A DNA stretch of 64,000 nt. It comes from Valencia hispanica. Its lineage: Eukaryota > Chordata > Actinopteri > Cyprinodontiformes > Valenciidae. Below the pieces are notes generated by a model, which had not been told where the DNA came from, made no database searches, and was given only the letters and a program-made list of their open reading frames with translations. The DNA lies in assembly GCA_963556495.2 (NCBI GenBank), contig OY747716.1, positions 16,256,540-16,320,539 on the forward strand, in the 5' to 3' direction. A program made the position numbers and the translations under genes. Shown piece after piece: positions 56,406 to 64,000 of this stretch; position 1 is the stretch's first letter, and every line of letters starts with the position of its first letter.

Positions 56406-59400
56406 TTATGAGAAGTAATTGTTTTTTATTTTTTTTTATTTTTTTTTTATGAGTGTGCTGCCTTAACAGGTGAATGTCCTCACTATGACATCAATACAGT
56501 CTATTGATATTCTATTCATATTTATAATGTTATGTTAATTCTACACAATCCATCTATCTGCATCCTTTTGTACGCCTCATGTTGCATCAAACGGCCTTGA
56601 TGTTCAAACATTTCTGTTAAGATCTGTAGATGTATCAGAGGTCACGCTACAATCTTTTGTTGTCGGTCATTTTGACTGATGGGGGTAAAAAAAAATGCGA
56701 TGGTAATCAATTTTTACCCCTCAATTTTTTAAATGATAAAATATTCAGTAGTTCATTTTCATTGAGTTTATTTTATATTAGATCCATCGAGCAGATTAAT
56801 AAGCTGCATGTGTTCTGAACATTTCACCTGCTGTGGCCTGAACTGTGCTCTGTCTTTTACTAAATGTATATATTTAATTATATAGTAACCCATATAAACA
56901 TATCGGGCTTAATGTTCTCTCCTGAACTCCACAGAGAACGAATGAGAATGGTTAACTGAACCAACGTCTTCAATTGGATTCTATTTAATACGTCTGAGTA
57001 GAATTAGTAAATGTAATTAATGCAATTTACCTTTTATCGACTAACACATTCACTAGCTACAATGGTTCATTTAATATTAAAATAATTTTAATATATTTCA
57101 ATCTTGCACATTTAAAGTGTTCAGTTTGAATTGTCAGTCCGAACATGTGGCTCAGCAGCTCCAGCATGACGTTTAACAATTGTTATTCCGTCTCCATGTT
57201 CCTAGGAGCCATATTTAAGAGTGCAATAGCTGGCTTCAGAATTAGGCAGGAAGCTGGGGTTGGAGACTCCACATGACATGAGGGATATTATTCCCTTACC
57301 GTAATTCCCCATAATAACCACTCCAGCAAATAACTGACAATGGAAGCAAGCGAACCCTGCGTACCATCTTACTCTTGTGACTGACTTTTCACTGTGGCAC
57401 ATGGAAAAAAAGAAAACAGCAATGGCAAATGGCTTCTGCGGTCACATCAAACTGCCTCGTCGGCCACGAAAAACGGTTACTTTTAAGTGTACGGCGGCAA
57501 CCCTTGTGTGACTGTCAGGAAATGTCGTGTTTTTATTTTTCCCCCCATAGTGTGTGTGACTCTTTGTGTGTGTGTGTGTGTGTGTGTGGGATGTGTGGCT
57601 CCTGTTGTTGCGATCAATCCCAATTTAACAGACACCGGCTCAAAGTCAACCTTCAGGGAGCCATGAAAGCTGACAGGTGAGAACTCACTGCCTTCTCCCT
57701 GACTCACATCAAAGCCGAGGCAAACAGTGGCGGGTTCAGAGGGAGACGAGCACTTTTAGAGACTACAAAGAGACCCGGTAGAGAGGAGAGAGCGACTCGT
57801 CTCGAGACAGGGGATAGCCAAGAGGCTGAAGAGCAAAAGGGCACGGAATACTAAAAAAGGCTCAGTTTGCCCCTGCACAGATTCACAAGAATTCAGACTG
57901 AAAGTAACAAAAAAATCCTATATGATGTATAAAAGTTTTTTGACAAAAACCTTCAGGTGGATTTTTTTTGGCCCCATTTTGCTTTCATTCTACAAATTTG
58001 AAAGATACCGGTTGTTCACTCGTACAAGTCGGGGAGGAAAGCCAGTACAAAAGAATCTCATCGTTTCCTGTTGCAAATAAGGTCAAAGAAAGTGCTGAGA
58101 CAGAAATTCTTTCCGTTTTAGTCGTCAATTTCCTTGCAGGAGGCATGAGTGTAAAGGGGTTACATGGGGTCGTGGTTCTCAAGCAGTAGTAGATATACCT
58201 CTTATGGAGCTGCCTTTGGTAGTCATCAAAAGAAATGTTGGTTCCAATTATTAGTAAGGTTGTTTTAAATGAAACACTATGATATTGAGTGATCAAGCAA
58301 CAAAAGCCAAACATCTAGATGTTTGAGGAGCAGAAACTCACCAGATGTCTGGTGGAAAAAAATTTAAGAAATCCCAGTATGAGTTGAGGCAGACAACATG
58401 GCAGCCATAAAGAAATGGGAACTCAGAACGGCATAAAACCAAACTTAACAGTGTTCTAGTAAAAAAATTGCAGCTCAATGGTATTTCTGAATAGACCAAA
58501 TACTCTTTGTAATAAAAGTTAATATAAATGAATTTTTCTCCATGTTACAGACTGTTCCAACCTGTTCACTGAAAATGTGGATCTCTAAGTCTTATGCAAG
58601 GCAGCCATATTAGATTTTGATGTCAGGGTTGGTGAGAAATCTCTAACTTGCCAACTGGATCTTTTACCTTCTGAGTTTAGAAGGACAGCATAGCATAATA
58701 AACTGTATCCTTCAACCAGTCATGCAGTGCAAGTGGATATAATTTCGATTTTCTTTAAGACATAACACAAAAAAACTGAAAATGTCCTTGTCAGGGTAGA
58801 AGGTAATGGCTCCTAGGCCAGAACAGGTTTTAGCGCTGAGCCCACATAAGTTTTTTTGTTGTTTTGAGTTCAAGGTCTGAAGAACATGACCACATAAAAA
58901 TATGTGTAATAAACAAGGCATTGTCTCTGAATCCATCTTCTTCTGAAGATTACAGTACCTCCACCACGTCGGTAAGTGTTGATGTAGTGTATTTATGGAA
59001 ATACCCCAAAAGAAGTGTGGACAATGTGCTTAAAGGTTGCTACTGGTACTTTTACCAGTTGTATACAACATTTTATGGTTCAAGACAGAATAATCCCTTT
59101 AGGTAAGCTGCCTGCAAGTTGCAGGTGTCAAATTTACTTCTCATAGCCAATGGGTGGAGCATGTTTTCTTGCATAAATCAAACGGCAGACAAAACTGGAA
59201 TGTGCAAAAACAGTTTTAAAAGCTGTTATTGAAACCTTGCTCAGAAACTGTTATGTTACCATGACACAAACAGCAGCGGTGTGATTTCTCGCTGCTTGGT
59301 GGTTAAGTCATTTTCAGCACAACACAAGGACACAGCTAGAGGTCCCCCTGCCAACAGCTTCTTGCTCTTGTTCCTTTGTTTTCAGAAAAGTGTCAGAATC

Positions 59401-59875
59401 TGCTGTCATATTCACACAAGCATCACAAACAATGCTTCTAAACTCTTTTGTCAGTTTAAGTCTTTTTCTTAACCTTAAGCAAATCTCAAGTTCATACGGT
59501 GTAGTCCTGGTGCTAAACAGACAAAAAGACATTCACTGAACTGCTACACAATAATTCTAGGTTAGATATACTCATTGACAAGAACAGTTAAACAGTAAGT
59601 TCAGCACATTAACTGAAAGATATTATTTGGATGTAAACCAATGATGCCTCTTAGATGCGTAAGAGCATCTTTTAGTGACAGAGTTTGGAAGGTGTCACTA
59701 ATTGGTTTTGTATTAAGCAAGGTGGTCATAATTTTATATTACCCAATATGTGAGAACATCTCTTTATCTCAAAATCTGGGCTCCACAATGACATCTGCGT
59801 CAAATCAAATGAATATTAGGTTCATTCTAAAGCAAATATTTTACAACAAAAGATAAAACATCCAAACACATAACT
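56406..59875. other. Long unique stretch
   Basis: No gene or repeat is recognised except a GT run. A SOX-like palindrome AACAATTGTT lies at 57175-57184 within a unique segment (57120-57400). Confidence 0.45.
57565..57588. repeat. (GT)n microsatellite
   Basis: About twelve GT units, ending in GGG. Confidence 0.9.
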
Positions 59876-59879
59876 ACTG

Positions 59880-60120
59880 TCTATTCTCACCTATCCTTTG
59901 CACCAATCCACCAAAGGACAACAGAGAGACCCACAAGAAGGACAACATTGCGCACACATTGTCGTACCCAAGCATAATTTAAAGAGACCAATTAACAGTT
60001 GTGTTTTGGACTATAAGGAAGCCGGAGTGCCCTGAGAGAATCCACAAAGACACGAGAAGAACATGCAGAAACATCCCACGCTGGGACCGTAGGCTTATGG
60101 TTGCAAGGCAACAGGCAATA
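59880..60120 (-). mobile_element. tRNA-derived SINE, old reverse copy
   Basis: In reverse it follows the order of the SINE at 49745-50120: TGTTGCCTTGCAACC, TTTCTGCATGTTCTTC, GGCACTCCGGCTTCC, CTGTTAATTGGTCTC. The tRNA-like head is decayed and no target duplication was found. Confidence 0.6.
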
Positions 60121-60469
60121 TAATACACCTGCAGGGCTGTTAGGGCCATAATCCTAACTCGAGTTGATTGTTTTAACAGCTTCCAATTTATTTTTTGTCT
60201 TAGATTTTCTCAGACTGGATAAGTGGGCCTGGATTGACAATGAGTTTCCAAAAACCAGTTTTCAGCCAATTTCCTTCTCTTATAGACCCCTAGCCGTGAT
60301 TTTACACTACTGTACCGTTAGAAAAGCTCACAGAGAGGCAGTTGGGAGTCTCTGGCAATGTAATCCTGGGCAGAGGGATAAACACAAAATATAATTTCTT
60401 TTCCTCTCATTGACCTCTCCAGAGCCCTCTCCTGGACCCTGTTTGAGCTAGAGAACAACAATAAGAAGT

Positions 60470-60660
60470 ATTATCCCAACACACTTTTCACCACAGCTCA
60501 GTAAACTGTTTTGAGGATGCTGGTAGGATGTGATTTTTACTTTAGCTTTCCCAGAACACACAGTCTCTGCTGGGCCACCTTCACAATCTTAGTGGTGTCC
60601 TTTGACCAGATAAGGCCATCTTAGATAGATCTAGTGAGGAATTGATTGCTGTCCATGCTA
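60470..60660 (-). mobile_element. LINE ORF2 fragment
   Basis: Minus-strand translation reads DGLIWSKDTTKIVKVAQQRL, then CVLGKLK. The pattern W..NT..LVKKAQQRL is a motif following the RT domain in teleost LINE ORF2. Stops are present on both sides. The sequence upstream (60660-61030) may belong to the same element but is not recognisable. Confidence 0.55.
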
Positions 60661-61207
60661 AAGTTTGGGTGTGCTGAGGACACTAACCCTGGCTGTCAGT
60701 GAACATCTCCAGAATGTCCCTCATGGTGGGCAGTTGCAGGATGCAAAGTCTCAGTCTCATTTAATATCAAGAATAAAACCTCTACCAAATTCCATCAGGA
60801 GGTTTATAATGCTGTCTGATGGGTCTACGAGGCATCCTCTGTCTCTACAGACCTTCGCTAACTGCTTTCAATGAATATAGTAGGCTCTGGCAACTCTCCA
60901 TGCAGTCCATTCAGGATCACCTATGTTTCCAGGTACATAAGTGTTGGCACCAGCTGCTTGAATGCTGGTCTGCATGTGTACCAAATGACGTCCTTCTGGG
61001 GGTCCATTTGGGTATTAACTGCTTATGTCAGTGATTTTATTTTACTCGGTGTGCATGCCTTACTGAAAAGGTGGATCTTGCCACAAACTACCAAATCTTT
61101 TACAGAGTGGAAATTACACGTTGTGAATATGCTGTATGGCTTGTGTGTTTAACCGACGTAATGCATAGACAGGATAAAAACCAGGGGTGTAGCACCTTAC
61201 AGTGAAT

Positions 61208-61289
61208 GAGATGGCGAGAAATCAATGAGAGTTTGTGGAAATGATGCAGAGATGGCGAGAAATTAATGAGAGTTTGTGGAAATGATGCA
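61208..61289. repeat. 41-bp tandem duplication
   Basis: The unit starting GAGATGGCGAGAAATCAATG occurs at 61208-61248 and 61249-61289 with one difference (C to T). It is probably recent. Confidence 0.95.
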
Positions 61290-63763
61290 GAAGAGTTCAC
61301 ATATGACCCGGGTCATCCTACTGCACACGTCTGAACGACATCTTTTTCTGAACAGTTATTTTTTCCCCTTCCATAAAAATCTCTCTGAGCCTCTTTAAAA
61401 ATCACAGCCCGACTGCTCTCACTTTTTATTGTCTACCAGCTGTTGGAAAACGTTACACTCTAAAGGAGAGCAAAGAAGTCCTCTGAGGACCCATTTGTAC
61501 AGCTCCAGCAGTTTAAGTCGGCCGTCTCTGATGTTGGAGCAGGTGTGCATCTTTTGCAGGATTTTCACCTGAATGCGGCTTCCGGAAAAAACAACAACAA
61601 CACTGACTTCCTTTTATTTATTTATTTTTTTAAGGTAAAAATGTCCTTTTCCTGCTGAGCCGTTCCCACCCACAGGTCTTCAGGGCATCTTGGCTCACAA
61701 CCCGTCGATACTGTGCATGTGAAAGAGCAAGAGCAGGTCAATACTCTTTGAGGTACTGGCAAAACTCTGAGTGTGTTAGCAAGAACAAGTATGTGAAATT
61801 ACTCAATCCAACTCGACGCTTGTCATGCCAACAGAACCCGTAGGGATATAATTGAACCCAAGGAGTTCAATTACACCTTTCCACTAAAAGTCATTACAGC
61901 AAAGCTCATTAGCAGTGCAATCAAAGCTGGAACAAGCGGTTGGGCTATCCAAGAACCTGCTTACAGCTGATTTGTCTGCATGTCTCTCAGGATGGTGTGG
62001 GATTTTAACTTGTAACACATTTTTAACACAAGGATTGCACTCTATGGTCAATACATAGGTGTCAGAATGTGAGACTTTGCAGCTTAGCTTCCATCTCCGG
62101 CTCTCTTGCCCAATCATTCAGGACCAGTATCTCTGGAGCAGGAAGTAAAGATTACGGGCCTGTGGAACCATTTAGATCTCTCGCTGATCTCTTTAAAGCT
62201 TCTCATCGACCCCCCCCCCTCCCCCCTTTAAAAACAAATGGACAACGCTGATGGTTCAAATGGCCCTTTTCCCAATTACAGGCTTGGGTGGCTTTCAATC
62301 CTCCCACAGAAAAACATGGGCCTTGACTTCAGATTGCTACTCAGTGGCCTATGTGCAAGTCATTCTTGCTGTTTGTGTATCAAAACATGCACTTGCACAC
62401 ACTCACTTACGCTGCTTTGGAAATGAATCATACATTTTCCATTTATCCCTATCTTGCCAAAAGCCAATATAGTTTTGTTGTGTTAGCACCAGTAATTCAA
62501 TCTAAAAATAAGGATTATTTACTGGCTAGATTTTTTTTAAATAGAGCATATCATACCATCATGAGAAATATAACACGGAGATGATTCCACATGGCTTCAA
62601 AAAAGCTCTCATGATCCAGTACCTTGTGGAGGCCTTGTCTAAAGTAACAAATGTGACCTTTCTTTTAAGCAGGCCCCTCGAACACCAGGCCAACACTGTG
62701 TTCTACTTAATCTTGGATGAGGAACAGCGGCAACAGAATCCAAAGAAGGAGTGAACTGGGAGCTGAAAGAATAAGGGAGAAAGAGGAGAGCTGCTGTCAA
62801 CAAGCTCTTATGGTGAACAGATGTGGGGGAACTCCCTCGCCACTCCTTACCCTGCAGCTAAGCACACACACATGTATAATGCAACACACACGGCAGCATA
62901 GGAGTAGCAAAACAATCATTTGGAGTAAATTCCAAGGATGGCTGGAATGGTTGTGGCCGATTTTGTGCAGAAAGGCCAAATTTGGAGGAACCTAAATAGG
63001 ACGCTAAAGTGGATGGTGGTAAACAGCTGCGAAGCAAAAGTGTTTTTTCCCTCATTTTGTGGTTTTTCTAGCAGGAACACCACTCTCAGCAAGCCAGAAT
63101 GAGTTAGGAGAGCAGTCTGGAAGCTTGATTTATCCCCCTTCCCATGCGGAACAGAGTGCCCTATTTGACGGAGGAGCAGACATAAAGCAGCTGGCTCTCC
63201 GAGCAGCTAGTATAAAGAGATGCTATCGGTCAATGGGCCATACTTTGGTCACGCAGCCAAACTCTTTTTCCACCCTGAGTAAGCAAGAAGCCTATCTTGT
63301 GCATTTATCTTCATATGGAGTTAGTCTTACGTAACAGCATTGTACTGCTGAATTCAATCTGTGCACTGATTTAGAGGGCTTCAAGAGAAGGATAAAACTG
63401 ACTACACAGTGTGCGGTCGTTAAGAATGTGCGCAAGCACCGACATGTTTTACTTTTTTGTTTACTGTATTATTCTGGTTTTGGAACAGAATCTTCCCTAC
63501 TTTTACCTTGCTGTGCCTCCCACTACCACTTTTTTTCTCTGAACTCTTAACACTTTTAAATTACATGGCACCTTAGTCTACCTACTCACTTCAAAACATG
63601 AGAGAAAATTACTCCCTCTCACCTTGAGTGCTTAGTATTGACAAGATAGTTTTGTTGGTCAAGTGTGAAAATATTGCCTGCTGCAAGTTTAAAAGGTACT
63701 GTAGTTTAAAAGAGAGCTCAGGAGAAAAGGTTGCCAAAAAAACAATACTGTACTTAAAATATA
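61290..63763. other. Unique non-coding stretch
   Basis: No gene or repeat is recognised, apart from a C-rich run at 62210-62226. Frames at 62238-62584, 62717-62995 and 63059-63334 have no domains. Confidence 0.5.
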
Positions 63764-64000
63764 CAGTGGCTTGCAAAAGTATTCGGCCCCCTTGAACTTT
63801 TCCACATTTTGTCACATTACAGCCACAAACATGAATCAATTTTATTGGAATTCCACGTGAAAGACAAATACAAAGTGGTGTACACGTGAGAAGTGGAACG
63901 AAAATCATACATGAGTCCAAACATTTTTTACAAATAAATAACTGAAAAGTGGGGTGTGCGTAATTGTTCAGCCCTCTGAGTCAATACTTTGTAGAACCAC
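63764..64000 (-). mobile_element. Terminal repeat of a Tc1 element, cut by the window edge
   Basis: After TA at 63762-63763 the sequence reads CAGTGGCTTGCAAAAGTATT, then CGGCCCCCTTGAACTTTTCC, the well-preserved end of a teleost Tc1 lineage with roughly 200-bp terminal repeats. It ends TCAATACTTTGTAGAACCAC, the reverse of the transposase C-terminus, so the transposase would lie on the minus strand beyond the window. Its low divergence suggests a young insertion. Confidence 0.9.

Noticed and set aside
56046..56411. 121-codon plus-strand frame
   Set aside because: Spans two inverted-repeat elements, with CG-rich sequence suppressing stops.
1..64000. CRISPR arrays, prokaryotic operons or phage genes
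   Set aside because: No regularly spaced repeats with unique spacers, no ribosome-binding sites before frames and no dense coding; the content is vertebrate.

Overview
The window looks like non-coding DNA from a ray-finned (teleost) fish genome. It is AT-rich, lacks long open frames, and is full of repeat families known from teleosts: Tc1 transposons of several lineages, L2-like and other LINE 3' ends, a tRNA-derived SINE with a GGATGG-type tail, Gypsy-style solo LTRs, TTAA-target elements and long CA/TG microsatellites. I see no operons, CRISPR arrays, rRNA or functional tRNA genes. I cannot name the species.

No intact host protein-coding gene is visible. The clearest gene-derived piece is an exon-like block at 28592-28915 (minus). 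It matches the C-terminal half of an ORAI1-type calcium channel but lacks about 75 internal residues and has no usable splice acceptor, so it is probably a pseudogene. A 135-codon frame at 3887-4294 ending at a strong GTAAGT donor is a weak candidate for an unrecognised exon. A 203-codon frame at 26231-26842 resembles the N-terminal part of the hAT-derived KIAA1586-like family. A frameshifted THAP domain at 30069-30416 lies in the remains of a TTAA-target element.

Layout. 1-6400: mostly unique, with one LTR-like block. 6.4-11 kb: Tc1 remnants, two copies of a TA-target MITE (one nested in a Tc1) and a LINE end. 14.9-15.9 kb: a deleted Tc1. 17.5-21.8 kb: LINE tail, a solo LTR with perfect 5-bp target duplication, a complete TTAA element and a Tc1/mariner relic. 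23.2-24.7 kb: L2 inside Tc1 beside a second L2. 26-31 kb: hAT fragment, ORAI1-like fragment, LTR, L2, THAP element and Tc1. 32.0-33.6 kb: an end-to-end but dead Tc1. 34-38 kb: microsatellites, a MITE, a 71-bp direct duplication and a LINE. 39.7-40.5 kb: a LINE split by a nested LTR. 41.5-41.8 kb: a palindromic MITE. 42-48 kb: largely unique, with microsatellites. 48.9-50.1 kb: Tc1 relic and a SINE with 14-bp target duplications. 50.3-51.2 kb: AT-rich unique sequence resembling a conserved enhancer. 52.0-52.7 kb: a third MITE copy carrying a large TG repeat. 55.6-56.4 kb: a GC-rich inverted-repeat element and a second inverted-repeat relic. 59.9-61.3 kb: SINE and LINE relics and a 41-bp tandem duplication. 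From 63764: the end of another Tc1 running out of the window.

The picture is a gene desert or very large intron with repeated nested transposition. Family names come from recalled consensus features, not from a search. Several unique AT-rich stretches could be regulatory, which needs cross-species alignment to decide.
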